Shown here: positions 14,592-23,581 of the stretch, piece by piece
Layout: every line of letters starts with the position of its first letter
How positions within the stretch are numbered: position 1 is the stretch's first letter
From: DUUI01 sp964345765
GTDB lineage: Bacteria; Bacillota_I; Bacilli_A; Erysipelotrichales; Erysipelotrichaceae
Assembly: GCA_964345765.1 (NCBI GenBank)
Contig: CAYFSJ010000018.1
Location: forward strand, 1-30,571
Length of the DNA stretch: 30,571 nucleotides
Direction of reading: 5' to 3'
The notes under the pieces: model-generated
Seen by the model: only the letters and a program-made list of their open reading frames with translations
Told to the model about the DNA's origin: nothing
Database searches by the model: none
Made by a program: the position numbers and the translations under genes

Positions 14592-16116
14592 CGTTAATCA
14601 ATCCATTTTGTCTTAAATAGCGCTCTAAGACTTTATCTAGGATGTCCTTCATTTCTTCAATGATTTCATCGCTAAGGACATTGTTCTCATCAATATTATC
14701 CAAGATATCTTGATGATTTTCTTTAAATTGTTGATGAACAAACTTCTCAAAACGTCCAACATGATCTACAGGGATATCCGATAAGTAATCATAACGATGT
14801 AAGAATAAAGATAAAACAATCAACGCTTGAGGAAGCGGTGAATATTGATCTTGTTTCAATAATTCAGTCAAACGCTCACCCTGAGATAAGACCTTTTGAG
14901 TCGCCTTATCCACATCACTACCAAATTGAGCAAAACTCTGCATTTCAGAATACTGAGCCAAATTCAATTTAAGCGAACCAGACACTTGTTTCATTGCCTT
15001 AGTTTGAGCAGCAGACCCAACCCGAGAAACCGACATACCACTATCAACAGCTGGTCTAATCCCTGAATTAAACATATCAGACATTAAATATAATTGACCA
15101 TCCGTAATCGAAATAACATTAGTCGGAATATAAGCCGAGATATCTCCCGCTTGGGTTTCGATAATAGGTAGAGCCGTCATCGACCCACCACCATAATTTT
15201 CATTTAATTTAGCCGAACGCTCCAATAAACGAGAATGTAAGTAGAATACATCCCCAGGATATGCCTCACGTCCTGCCGGTCTTCTTAATAATAAAGAAAT
15301 GGTACGATAAGCAACCGCATGCTTACTTAAATCATCATAAATAATTAGAACATCTTTACCCTGTTCCATCCATTCTTCAGCAATCGCACAACCAGTATAT
15401 GGCGCAATGTATTGAAGCGGAGCTTGTTGAGCAGCCGTCGCAGAAATAATAACCGTATATTCCATCGCATTATGTTGAATCAATTTCTCTTGAATTTGAG
15501 CAACCGTACTCGCCTTTTGACCAATCGCAACATATACACAATAAACATCTTTACCCTTTTGGTTAATAATTGTATCAATTGCAATCGCCGTTTTACCAGT
15601 CTGTCTATCACCAATAATTAACTCACGCTGTCCCTTACCGATTGGAATCATTGAGTCAATAATCTTAATCCCAGTATGAAGTGGTTGATTAACAGATTGA
15701 CGAGTCATAACGCCTGGAGCCACTCGCTCAATCGGTCTAAATTTGTCGTAATCAATCGTATCCCCACCATCAATCACTTGACCAAGTGAGTTAATAACTC
15801 GACCCAATAATTTATCACCAACACCAACCTCAACAATATGTTTGGTTCTAGAAACCTCATCACCCTCTTTAATAAGGCGGTCATTACCCATCAGTACAAC
15901 CCCGACATGATCGGTTTCTAAGTTTAATACCATTCCATAGATATCATTATTAAACAGTAAAAGCTCACCAGCCATGACATTATCAAGACCATAAACCAAG
16001 GCAATCCCATCCCCTACTTGGATGACTCGACCTAGATCACTACTTTTACTATCATAATCAAAATCTTTAATTTGTTCTTTTATTAGAGCACTAATCTCTT
16101 GTGGTTTAATGTCCAT
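14581..16116 (-). CDS. atpA: F1 ATP synthase alpha subunit
   Basis: This 511-aa non-catalytic nucleotide-binding subunit has Walker A GDRQTGKTAI near residue 170 and the alpha signature PAVDSGMSVSRVGSAAQ, whose SxSRVG arginine finger serves the beta site. Length is typical. It overlaps atpH upstream (11 bases) and atpG downstream (11 bases). An AGGAGGAAGA-type ribosome site lies in the end of atpH, before the ATG. Confidence 0.98.
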   Translation of the reverse strand: MDIKPQEISALIKEQIKDFDYDSKSSDLGRVIQVGDGIALVYGLDNVMAGELLLFNNDIYGMVLNLETDHVGVVLMGNDRLIKEGDEVSRTKHIVEVGVGDKLLGRVINSLGQVIDGGDTIDYDKFRPIERVAPGVMTRQSVNQPLHTGIKIIDSMIPIGKGQRELIIGDRQTGKTAIAIDTIINQKGKDVYCVYVAIGQKASTVAQIQEKLIQHNAMEYTVIISATAAQQAPLQYIAPYTGCAIAEEWMEQGKDVLIIYDDLSKHAVAYRTISLLLRRPAGREAYPGDVFYLHSRLLERSAKLNENYGGGSMTALPIIETQAGDISAYIPTNVISITDGQLYLMSDMFNSGIRPAVDSGMSVSRVGSAAQTKAMKQVSGSLKLNLAQYSEMQSFAQFGSDVDKATQKVLSQGERLTELLKQDQYSPLPQALIVLSLFLHRYDYLSDIPVDHVGRFEKFVHQQFKENHQDILDNIDENNVLSDEIIEEMKDILDKVLERYLRQNGLINDGE

Positions 16117-16651
16117 GTTGTCTTCCTCCTGCTAATAATCTTTTTTGAAGTTGATTAAATTTAGACTTCAAACTGTTATCTAAAATTTCATCTTCTATTT
16201 TAATAACCAGTCCCTGTAATAATGATTGATCAACACTTAATCGTAAATCAATCCGACTCTCATATTTCTTTTCTAACGCATCAACCAAACGATTGATTTC
16301 ATCCTGATTTAATTGTGTCGCACTCTTCACATCCGCAACCTTTATATTCTCATGTTTATAATGAATATCCTCATAAGATTTAAATATCTCTGGCAATATT
16401 CTAAAACGATGATTTCGAACCAACAACTTCAAAAGACCAAGTATTTCTTGGTGATCATCACTAAAACTATTCTCTAATACTTTAATCTTTTCTTGTCTAT
16501 CAACATCACGAGCTTTAAAATACGTCAAGATTTTATGATCAGATAAGCTATCCAAAACATTCTTTAAATCTCGATAAACTTGCGCACTGGAATTATTCTC
16601 TTGAGTCACTTCAAACAAAGCAACCGCATAACGATCTGCTAGTTTACTCAT
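16106..16651 (-). CDS. atpH: ATP synthase delta subunit
   Basis: This 181-aa peripheral-stalk protein links F1 alpha to subunit b. The N-terminal helical bundle starts KLADRYAVALFEVTQENN, as usual for delta/OSCP. The C-terminal region (RIDLRLSVDQSLLQGLVIKI, then DEILDNSLKSKFNQL) matches the conserved delta signature. The ATG overlaps the atpF stop (ATGA). Confidence 0.95.
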   Translation of the reverse strand: MSKLADRYAVALFEVTQENNSSAQVYRDLKNVLDSLSDHKILTYFKARDVDRQEKIKVLENSFSDDHQEILGLLKLLVRNHRFRILPEIFKSYEDIHYKHENIKVADVKSATQLNQDEINRLVDALEKKYESRIDLRLSVDQSLLQGLVIKIEDEILDNSLKSKFNQLQKRLLAGGRQHGH

Positions 16652-17157
16652 CCTTGAGTAATAACCTCTAACATTTGATTAAGCGCTTCACGCTGGCTTG
16701 TCTCATCCACTTCTTTTTCAAGAAGTTTTTGAGTCGCAGCCATCGCCACCTCAACTACTTCGTTTTGAACAGACTGAAGCATTTGTTTGCGTTCGCCCTC
16801 AATTTGGCTTTGTGCCATTTCAATCTGATGATTCGCCTGCGCTTTAGCCTCACGAACAATATCAGATTTCATGTTTTCAGCCTGACGACGTGATTCATCA
16901 ACCATCTGTTGTCCAGTTTCGACAGCTTGTTGATAAGTTTCCTGTGCTTTTTGATGTTGTGCCTGCGCTAATTCACGAGCTTGACGCGCCTCATCCAAAT
17001 CTTCTTGCATTTTGGTAGAACGACGATCAAGTAAATTAACAACTGGTTGATATAAATACTTTTTAAAAACAAGATAAAGAATGAAAGTAGCACCCCACTG
17101 TGCTAATAAGGTCCAAATATTGGGGAATAATTGGCCATCAATGTTAAATTCCAACAT
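16648..17157 (-). CDS. atpF: ATP synthase subunit b
   Basis: This 169-aa peripheral stator has one N-terminal membrane helix (residues 11-31, NIWTLLAQWGATFILYLVF) and then a long, charged, Gln/Ala-rich coiled coil to the C-terminus, which binds delta. A single b gene implies a homodimer. It ends in TGA overlapping atpH. GAGG is present eight bases before the ATG. Confidence 0.95.
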   Translation of the reverse strand: MLEFNIDGQLFPNIWTLLAQWGATFILYLVFKKYLYQPVVNLLDRRSTKMQEDLDEARQARELAQAQHQKAQETYQQAVETGQQMVDESRRQAENMKSDIVREAKAQANHQIEMAQSQIEGERKQMLQSVQNEVVEVAMAATQKLLEKEVDETSQREALNQMLEVITQG

Positions 17158-17180
17158 AATTCATCCTCTTCTCTAACAAA

Positions 17181-17411
17181 CTAATAAACAAAGATTAATA
17201 AGAATGCAATTAATAGACCATAGATCGCACATGTTTCAGCAATCCCAGCCCCAAGAATTAACATTGAACGGATTTTAGATTCTGCTTCAGGGTTTTTACC
17301 AACCGCTTCAACTGCTTTACCAGCCGCATAACCTTGTCCCATCCCTGTCATAATACCTGTTAATGCAGCAATACCTGCTCCAATAGCAATAAGTCCTTGA
17401 TTAATATCCAT
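17181..17411 (-). CDS. atpE: ATP synthase subunit c, with Na+-binding ligand pattern
   Basis: This 76-aa hairpin of two membrane helices is joined by the loop GKNPEAESK and forms the ion-carrying rotor ring. Helix 1 contains GMGQGYAAGKA with Gln26. Helix 2 contains the ion carboxylate Glu59, followed by Thr60 and, five residues on, Tyr64 (AETCAIYG). In Na+-driven rings such as that of Ilyobacter tartaricus, the coordinating residues are Gln32, Glu65, Ser66 and Tyr70. The spacing here is identical (33 residues from Gln to Glu), with Thr for Ser. H+-type rings lack the Gln and the hydroxyl residue. Na+ specificity is therefore predicted, not proven. Upstream GGAGAAAG is the SD. Confidence 0.96.
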   Translation of the reverse strand: MDINQGLIAIGAGIAALTGIMTGMGQGYAAGKAVEAVGKNPEAESKIRSMLILGAGIAETCAIYGLLIAFLLIFVY

Positions 17412-17426
17412 TTTTTCTTTCTCCTT

Positions 17427-18116
17427 CTAATTTTCCTCACTCGGGAATTCTACACTAGTTAATATAGTGGTTAACGAAATAAATATAAACGCCTGTAAGA
17501 ACGCTGAGAATATATCGAAATAAGCATGTAACACCGGAGCCAATAAAGTACCCACAAAATTAAATGGTGTCCCCGCCAATAATGTATTCGATAAATAATC
17601 ACCTAAGGCATAAACCAACGTCATGATGACTCCACCACCCACAATATTTCCAAAGAGACGAACACTCATAGAAATAAGCGGTCCAAATAATCCAAAGATA
17701 TTCGGAATCACAAAGAATGCGAACGGTTCAAAGAACCCCTTAATATATCCTTTAATGCCATTGGTCTTAATAGAGGCTCTCTGTATAAAGAACCAAGTAA
17801 TTAACGCAAAACTAAGCGTTACTGAATAGTTAGCTGTCGGAGGCTTCAAAGCTAATAAACCCGACATATTCGAAATCAATATGTATAAAAATATCGTAAT
17901 GACATAAGGGGCATAACTCTCTCCACGCTTGCCCATATTACTTAAGACAACATTTCTTAACATCGAAACGACGTGAATCGCAAACCCAGCTAACCCTTTA
18001 GGTTTTTCTGTTGGATCTACTTGGCTAACTTTTTTACCAAAGAAAACAAACAACAGGCACAAAACTAAAGTAATCAAAACAATCGAAAATACTTCAGCTT
18101 GTATATTAATGATCAA
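17427..18116 (-). CDS. atpB: ATP synthase subunit a (TTG start)
   Basis: This 229-aa stator channel has the essential arginine at R153 in SMSVRLFGNIVGG and conserved membrane helices before and after it (NPxFGLFGPLIS-like, FDIFSAFLQAFIFISLTTI). The start is TTG at 18116: GGAGGTGA lies six bases upstream and the next in-frame Met is far inside the protein. The TTG shares bases with the atpI stop (TTGA overlap), so initiation is coupled. A rare start codon may keep subunit a low relative to subunit c, but this is inference. Confidence 0.95.
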   Translation of the reverse strand: MIINIQAEVFSIVLITLVLCLLFVFFGKKVSQVDPTEKPKGLAGFAIHVVSMLRNVVLSNMGKRGESYAPYVITIFLYILISNMSGLLALKPPTANYSVTLSFALITWFFIQRASIKTNGIKGYIKGFFEPFAFFVIPNIFGLFGPLISMSVRLFGNIVGGGVIMTLVYALGDYLSNTLLAGTPFNFVGTLLAPVLHAYFDIFSAFLQAFIFISLTTILTSVEFPSEEN

Positions 18117-18484
18117 TTGTTCTCACCTCCCCTTGATTGAGTAAAAAACACATAAAACTTAAACCCTAAAACCCCAACAAATGCCGCATAAGGCGAAATA
18201 ATATGAGGCCAGATAAACCCTAAACCAAATGACCCAACTAACAAAAACAATGAAAAAAAGAAATACAACAAGAAAAGTCCCTTATTAAATTTCTTCATGG
18301 TAATAATAAAGTCGAAATACTCATTTTTGATTACTAAGTTTAAAAAGAAAAAGAGATTCCCCAATAACCAACCAATTGTCACTTCAACACCCAAAAACAA
18401 ACTAAAAACTGCCACAAATGTGACAAATTTTAGATAAGAGTGATAGGTTGTATTAAAGAAGTCTAACTTCAATAAAGCTCTCAT
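18113..18484 (-). CDS. atpI: AtpI-like membrane protein, first gene of the atp operon
   Basis: This 123-aa protein has four hydrophobic helices (VTFVAVFSLFLGVEVTIGWL, LLYFFFSLFLLVGSFGLGFI and others) in the position of atpI. In other bacteria AtpI assists c-ring assembly and Mg2+ or ion handling. Sequence conservation in this family is poor, so the name rests on topology and position. The start is the ATG at 18484 with GGAGAA ten bases upstream; a TTG six codons earlier lies in front of that SD. The extended -10 TGATAGAAT upstream of the gene is the likely operon promoter. Confidence 0.7.
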   Translation of the reverse strand: MRALLKLDFFNTTYHSYLKFVTFVAVFSLFLGVEVTIGWLLGNLFFFLNLVIKNEYFDFIITMKKFNKGLFLLYFFFSLFLLVGSFGLGFIWPHIISPYAAFVGVLGFKFYVFFTQSRGGENN

Positions 18485-18513
18485 TGTTTCTTCTCCAATC
18501 AATACTCCATTAT

Positions 18514-18522
18514 TCTATCATA
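18514..18522 (-). promoter_or_regulatory. Extended -10 promoter of the atp operon (approximate)
   Basis: On the minus strand the sequence TGATAGAAT, an extended -10 (TGn + TAGAAT), lies about 30 bases before the atpI ATG. The -35 region (TTAGTA) is weak, as is common with extended -10 promoters. Coordinates are good to a few bases. Confidence 0.5.
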
Positions 18523-18589
18523 GACTCAAAACTTTACTAAGGGTTTTTAGTTAAATTATGATAACTTTTAGAAATATTGACAAAGAAAT

Positions 18590-19825
18590 CTACTCTTTAG
18601 TGTAGGATTGTCTAATAACTTTTAATAAATTAACTCGATTTCCATAATACAAAGTACCCCAACGATATATTTTTATTGAAATAAAGGTAAGTACCACGAC
18701 ACCCACAATCATAAAAATCATAGACATAATCAATTCAATCGGTTCAATGGAAGCTAACAAATATCTTGTTGGCATCGCAATAAAACTAGTAAAAGGAATT
18801 TGTGCACTCAGTCTAGCCATCAGTGAATTAACATTATTAATGGAGAACATCGCAATAAACAACGCAATCATAATAAAGACCATCACTGGCATGACCGCTG
18901 AATTGACATCTTCAACTCGAGAGACAACTGATCCAACTGCTGAGAATAAGAAGAGGTACAAAAAGAAACCAAGCAAGAAATAAAAGACATGGACTAAAAT
19001 CATATCCCAAGTAAATGTTGTTTCAAGAACACTAAAAACAATATCTGGATAGCTACCCTTAGCAATATTAAAACCAATAAATCCAGCAAAGAAAATAACT
19101 CCAACTTGAATTAACGTTCCACTACCCACTCCTAAAACTTTTCCAACGATTAAATTAGTCGGCTTTGTTGATGTAACCAATAACTCCATGGTTCGATCAT
19201 CCTTCTCACGAGCAATCGCAGTAGCTACTGTGGTTCCATACATGATGACGATAAAATATAAAATAAATGACAGAATATAAGTTATTAGATAATTACTCAT
19301 TGAATCTCTACCTAAAATCAATACTTCATTATCGACTGCCAGCATTTCGATTTCTTGAATTTGTCCTGGTTCGATGCCTAATTTCGAATACTCAATATTT
19401 CGATTAATATCTCGTAGCACATTTAAGACAATCGCTTCATTTTCAACACCAAACCCTCTGTTAAGATAAATGGTTTGAACATCACTCAGTGAATTAACTC
19501 TAAATCCCATATCAAAATCTTGTTGTCTAATCGAATTTTCTAATTGACTATTCTCAATTAATTGATCCTCACTTAAATTAAGAACGTTTATCACCATTTG
19601 AGCTTCTGATTCATCTAAAGCGGATAAATCAAAGGCAACATCATCCATACTTAAAATAGGTGTCTCAGTTGGTTCATCTTGATCATTAAATAAAACTAAA
19701 GGTGATAATGTAGCCAATAAGACAATTAACGCTATAATAACGGTCGATATAATGGTCGATTTCTTTTTAAGCATAGTCAATAATTCAAATCGAAAGACTG
19801 TTAATAAATCACGCATTTTCTTCAC
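18590..19825 (-). CDS. ABC-2 type exporter permease (NatB-like)
   Basis: This is a 411-aa membrane protein with an N-terminal helix (residues 25-48), a large extracytoplasmic domain (about 50-175) and then five to six helices. This is the NatB/ABC2_membrane_3 layout. TAIAREKDDRTMELLVTSTKP is the typical coupling loop (AREKERGTxExLL). It overlaps its ATPase gene by 17 bases. NatAB of Bacillus subtilis exports Na+; related pairs export peptides or drugs. A Na+ role would fit the predicted sodium bioenergetics, but the sequence does not prove it. Confidence 0.8.
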   Translation of the reverse strand: MKKMRDLLTVFRFELLTMLKKKSTIISTVIIALIVLLATLSPLVLFNDQDEPTETPILSMDDVAFDLSALDESEAQMVINVLNLSEDQLIENSQLENSIRQQDFDMGFRVNSLSDVQTIYLNRGFGVENEAIVLNVLRDINRNIEYSKLGIEPGQIQEIEMLAVDNEVLILGRDSMSNYLITYILSFILYFIVIMYGTTVATAIAREKDDRTMELLVTSTKPTNLIVGKVLGVGSGTLIQVGVIFFAGFIGFNIAKGSYPDIVFSVLETTFTWDMILVHVFYFLLGFFLYLFLFSAVGSVVSRVEDVNSAVMPVMVFIMIALFIAMFSINNVNSLMARLSAQIPFTSFIAMPTRYLLASIEPIELIMSMIFMIVGVVVLTFISIKIYRWGTLYYGNRVNLLKVIRQSYTKE

Positions 19826-20708
19826 CTACCATCTTAACAAAGATATCTTGTAGACTTGGTTCAAAATAACCAAAGCTAGAAATCTCTAAATTGTACTGTA
19901 ATAAATTTTCTAAAAGTTGATGATGACTAAATCCTTCTGAATTAATAACTAAGCCTCTGGCATCAATTTCAGTGTCTAAATCACTCAATAAGTCTTTGAG
20001 TTGTTCAGTACTATAATTATCTGCTCTTAATAAAGTCTTATTATGTGATAACTCACGCTTAAGTGTATTTAAATTCTCATTCACTAAAATTCTTCCTTGA
20101 TGAATTAAGATAATGTCATCACATAATTCTTCAACATAAGACATTTGATGACTAGAAAATATAACGAGTTTATCAAGTTGAGTGTATTCATGAATGACCT
20201 CTTTAAACATCTGTGAGTTCACAGGATCAAGACCACTAAACGGTTCATCAAGAATTAAAATATCTGGATCATTTAAAAACGCTTGAACAATTTGTATCTT
20301 TTGTTGGTTCCCTTTCGATAAAGTTTCTAGTTTTTTATTTCGATACTCATTAAGTTCAAAACGATTAATCCAATAATCGGTGGTTTCAATCGCTTGTTTA
20401 TGAGTGGCCCCTCTTAATTTTGAAAAATATCTCAATTGATCAACGATACTGTTCTTTTGATACATGCCTCTTTCTTCAGGTAAATATCCTATTTTATATT
20501 GGGATACATCAAACTCTTTACCATCTAAAAGAAATTGTCCTGAATCGGGCTTAAAAACATCCATTAAACAACGGATGGTGGTTGTTTTACCAGCACCATT
20601 TCGACCCAAAAAACCCATGGCGCGTTTTGAATTAACTTCAAAACTGACATCATGCAGAATCTGGGTTTTACCAAACGATTTATTGATTACTACTGCTTCT
20701 AGCTTCAT
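19809..20708 (-). CDS. ABC exporter ATP-binding protein (NatA-like)
   Basis: This is a 299-aa ATPase with Walker A GRNGAGKT (35-42), signature LSKGNQQK (130-137), Walker B LILDEP (151-156) and an H-loop in FSSHQM. The C-terminal extension of about 80 residues is usual for the NatA/DrrA-type subfamily. The start is the ATG at 20708, close behind GGGAGGTGG; an in-frame start seven codons upstream precedes that SD. It forms a two-gene operon with the permease. A TATAAT lies at 20728-20733. Confidence 0.88.
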   Translation of the reverse strand: MKLEAVVINKSFGKTQILHDVSFEVNSKRAMGFLGRNGAGKTTTIRCLMDVFKPDSGQFLLDGKEFDVSQYKIGYLPEERGMYQKNSIVDQLRYFSKLRGATHKQAIETTDYWINRFELNEYRNKKLETLSKGNQQKIQIVQAFLNDPDILILDEPFSGLDPVNSQMFKEVIHEYTQLDKLVIFSSHQMSYVEELCDDIILIHQGRILVNENLNTLKRELSHNKTLLRADNYSTEQLKDLLSDLDTEIDARGLVINSEGFSHHQLLENLLQYNLEISSFGYFEPSLQDIFVKMVGEENA

Positions 20709-20727
20709 AGCCCACCTCCCTTGTTTC

Positions 20728-20733
20728 ATTATA
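20728..20733 (-). promoter_or_regulatory. -10 box of the NatAB-like operon
   Basis: A perfect TATAAT on the minus strand lies 20 bases before the ATG. The best -35-like motif, TTTACA, is 20 bases away, which is too far, so the -35 is uncertain. Confidence 0.5.
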
Positions 20734-20850
20734 AACGAAATTTAGGTAACATTTGTAAAGAGTCAGTTTATAAAGGCATCCTAAGATACTCAGAACTCTA
20801 AATTACTTTTATTAAAAAGGTGGTCAAGGGATCCTTATTGCGATGGCTGT

Positions 20851-23130
20851 TCAGTCCGCTCGAAGTGCCGCAACAGGATCTTTTTTAGCTGCCATCTTCG
20901 ATGGAATAAACCCACCAATGATTGTCAGTGTTAACGATAAAACAATCAATAACAGAGCATGAACTGGGTTTAGTTGAGCCACATTCTCTAAATCAGTTAT
21001 GTCATAAATAATGTTATTTATAGGGAAGGTTAATAGATACGCAATCCCAATTCCTAACAAACCAGAGAACAGACCAATAATAAATGTCTCCGCATTAAAG
21101 ACACGAGTAATGTCTTTTTTGCGTGCACCTAATGCTCTAAGAATTCCTATTTCTTTGGTTCGCTCTAAAACAGAAATATAAATAATAATGCCAATCATAA
21201 TCATCGAAACAATCAATGAAATACCGGCAAAAGCAATTAAAACCAGAGTTATTCCACTCATAATATTACCTGTTAGTTCGGTTATAACTTGTGCCAAGTC
21301 TAAGTAAAGAACTTTATCTTCATTCTCTTTATCTTCATTATAGGCATCCAAATAATCAAGTATCGTTTGTTTCGCCTCAAAACTTTTCGGATAAATTGAG
21401 ATCTGACTAGGCATTGATTGGCCACCAAGACGAGTCAGTGCCATCTCTTTAGTGAAATTAGTCTGATCCTCAACAAATGGTTGACCACTTAATACATACA
21501 CCTCAGACTCTTGTTGAGCCAAAACTATTTTGGAGGTTTGATTCTTTTCAATGATTTGGTCACCTAACCCTTGAGCATAATAAATCCCTCGCTCTAACGA
21601 TGCAATTTGTTGATCTTCTTTAATCCGAATAATTCCTACTAGTTCTAAATCCAAGGCATCTTCACTCTGATATGCTAAGGCTAAGTCTGGATTAATCGAA
21701 AAAATTGGTCCAGCTTCAACATAATAGTGATCATTTGAAATAAGTCGCAATGGTTGATTTAAAACATCTTCAAAACTTACATTAGTATCTTTATCAATCC
21801 CCAAAGCATTGAGCGTGTTTAAATTAATGTAATTGTTTGAATCAACCACTAAAATTATATGATTGATTTCAGTAGGAAATTGACCCGCCAATAAATCATA
21901 ATACTGTTGTAAGTAAGATGATAAATCCTGTGGTTCTTTTTGTGGATAACTCGCTAACTCAAGTCCGCTAACATTGATTATGTCTTCCTCCTCTTTTCTT
22001 AATAAATTCATTTGTAAAGAAGAGTTTGAGGCATAGCCATCGATTAAATCTTCGTCTAATGCTTCTAAATACTCAATATATTCTTGGGTTATCTGATTGG
22101 TGTGAAAAGCATCAAAAGAATCAGGATCAAAAACATTTAAAATATTTTCATCACTAAAATCTTCTAAATCACTCTCAAAAGGATTCTCACCAGCTTGAAG
22201 CATCATATGATTACGGGAGATAGTCAATGGGTAATTCGATAACGCACTGGTCTCAAATTCTTGAATCTGTTTATCAAAACCATTCGATAAACTTAGAATT
22301 AATGCCACCCCAATAATCCCAATACTGGAAGCAAAAGCGGTTAAGGCCGTTCTCCATTTCTTCGTTAAAATATTTTTAAAGGATAAACGTAAAGCCGTCC
22401 AAAAACTCATCGTTGTTCGAATGACTTGATACTTTCCAGTTGATTCTTCAAATTCAACTGGATTGGTATCATTGATGATTTGTCCATCTCTAAATTCAAC
22501 AATACGACTTGCATAATCAGTAGCCAATTCTTGATTGTGGGTGACCATTACCACTAGTTTATCTTTTGAAATGTCTTTAATTAAATCCAACACCGCAATA
22601 GATGTTTTAGTATCAAGCGCACCCGTTGGTTCATCCATTAAAATAATGTCTGGGTCATTTACCAATGCTCTTGCGATAGCGACCCGTTGCATCTGGCCAC
22701 CGGATAGTTGATTTGGTTTTTTATGCGCATGTTGTTTTAAACCAACTCGATCTAAGCCTTCGAGTGCTTTTTGTTTGCGTTCATTAGAATTCACTTTGGC
22801 TAATGTCATCGATAATTCAACATTATCCAAAATCGATAAATGACTAATTAAGTTATAAGACTGAAAAACAAATCCTACTGATTTATTTCGATAGGCATCC
22901 CATTGTCTATCATTAAACTCTTTAGTGGATGTTCCATTAATAATAATGTCTCCAGAATCATAACGGTCTAAGCCTCCGACCACATTTAAAAAAGTGGTTT
23001 TTCCTGAGCCACTGGGACCTAGAATCGCCACAAATTCATTATCTCTAAAATTAAGTGAGACATTGTCTAACGCTTTTTGAACAAAGTCACCAGTCGTATA
23101 GGTCTTGGTTAAGCCTTTGACTTGAATCAT
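20851..23130 (-). CDS. MacB-like ABC transporter (fused ATPase and FtsX permease)
   Basis: This is a 759-aa fusion. Residues 1-225 are a LolD/MacB-type ATPase: GPSGSGKTT (38-46), LSGGQMQR (141-148) and ILMDEP (162-167). Residues 250-759 are the permease, with the first helix at 262-285, a large extracytoplasmic domain to about 625 and three C-terminal helices of the FtsX core (EIGILRALGARKKDI loop). Such mechanotransmission transporters move peptides, lipids or signals outside the membrane rather than through it. The ATG overlaps the stop of the FMN-binding gene (ATGA), so the two proteins are made together. The 117 bases after the natA-like start, up to this gene's stop, contain only the -10 box already listed. 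Confidence 0.88.
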   Translation of the reverse strand: MIQVKGLTKTYTTGDFVQKALDNVSLNFRDNEFVAILGPSGSGKTTFLNVVGGLDRYDSGDIIINGTSTKEFNDRQWDAYRNKSVGFVFQSYNLISHLSILDNVELSMTLAKVNSNERKQKALEGLDRVGLKQHAHKKPNQLSGGQMQRVAIARALVNDPDIILMDEPTGALDTKTSIAVLDLIKDISKDKLVVMVTHNQELATDYASRIVEFRDGQIINDTNPVEFEESTGKYQVIRTTMSFWTALRLSFKNILTKKWRTALTAFASSIGIIGVALILSLSNGFDKQIQEFETSALSNYPLTISRNHMMLQAGENPFESDLEDFSDENILNVFDPDSFDAFHTNQITQEYIEYLEALDEDLIDGYASNSSLQMNLLRKEEEDIINVSGLELASYPQKEPQDLSSYLQQYYDLLAGQFPTEINHIILVVDSNNYINLNTLNALGIDKDTNVSFEDVLNQPLRLISNDHYYVEAGPIFSINPDLALAYQSEDALDLELVGIIRIKEDQQIASLERGIYYAQGLGDQIIEKNQTSKIVLAQQESEVYVLSGQPFVEDQTNFTKEMALTRLGGQSMPSQISIYPKSFEAKQTILDYLDAYNEDKENEDKVLYLDLAQVITELTGNIMSGITLVLIAFAGISLIVSMIMIGIIIYISVLERTKEIGILRALGARKKDITRVFNAETFIIGLFSGLLGIGIAYLLTFPINNIIYDITDLENVAQLNPVHALLLIVLSLTLTIIGGFIPSKMAAKKDPVAALRAD

Positions 23131-23516
23131 GGATTAACCCCTTGGTTGAGGGCATCTGCGACCGCTGCTTTCATCATAATACTTGAGGTTGTGGCTGAGG
23201 AAACATTATCAACTTTAGTCGTATTATGATCGACAATGTAATCTAAAACGAGGGTTGCCTCTTCACCACGGTTATGAGCATATTCTAGTAATTCAATATT
23301 TTTAATTTCATTGTTCTCTACTTCAACAGAGACTTTTACATGGATTAAGATGGATGATGCTTCCCCAACATAGGTGCCATCTTGTACATGATTAAGCTCC
23401 ACATGATTGACTCGAGTATTATTAATGGCTTGAATTTCAAAAAAGAACAGTGCCATGATGCCTAAAAACAAAACAAAGATAAATGCGATAAAATATTTAA
23501 TTGGACCTTTAAACAT
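23127..23516 (-). CDS. Membrane-anchored FMN-binding domain protein
   Basis: This is a 129-aa protein with one N-terminal membrane helix (residues 8-27) and an external FMN_bind domain (about 45-125): DGTYVGEASS, VSVEVENNEIKNIELLE, and the C-terminal motif DNVSSATTSSIMMKAAVADAL. ApbE attaches FMN covalently to the Thr of D-x-x-(S/T)-G-A-T. Here D103-N-V-S-S-A-T109 keeps Asp, Ala and Thr but has Ser for Gly. It is co-translated with the MacB-like transporter. Its promoter spacer holds an inverted repeat. No apbE is in view. Function as an extracytoplasmic redox partner of the transporter is inference. Confidence 0.8.
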   Translation of the reverse strand: MFKGPIKYFIAFIFVLFLGIMALFFFEIQAINNTRVNHVELNHVQDGTYVGEASSILIHVKVSVEVENNEIKNIELLEYAHNRGEEATLVLDYIVDHNTTKVDNVSSATTSSIMMKAAVADALNQGVNP

Positions 23517-23541
23517 AACTAAACTCCTTTAATACTCTCTA

Positions 23542-23570
23542 ATCTTACTGTATGTCGACAGTAATTACAA
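23542..23570 (-). promoter_or_regulatory. Promoter with operator-like inverted repeat, FMN-binding/MacB operon
   Basis: Minus strand: -35 TTGTAA (23570 to 23565), a 17-base spacer and -10 TAAGAT (23547 to 23542). The perfect inverted repeat TTACTGT-N6-ACAGTAA (23545-23564) fills the spacer and half of the -10. AAAGGAG follows before the ATG. Confidence 0.6.
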
Positions 23571-23581
23571 TTGTTACTTCT

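Noticed and set aside
18525..18589. Hairpin AGTTA/TAACT between the NatB-like gene and atpI
   Set aside because: A five-base AT-only stem without a clear T-tail; not supported as a terminator.
20780..20850. Terminator hairpin after the MacB-like gene
   Set aside because: AAGG-ATC-CCTT followed by GACCACC and a T-run is too short a stem and separated from the T-run; not convincing.
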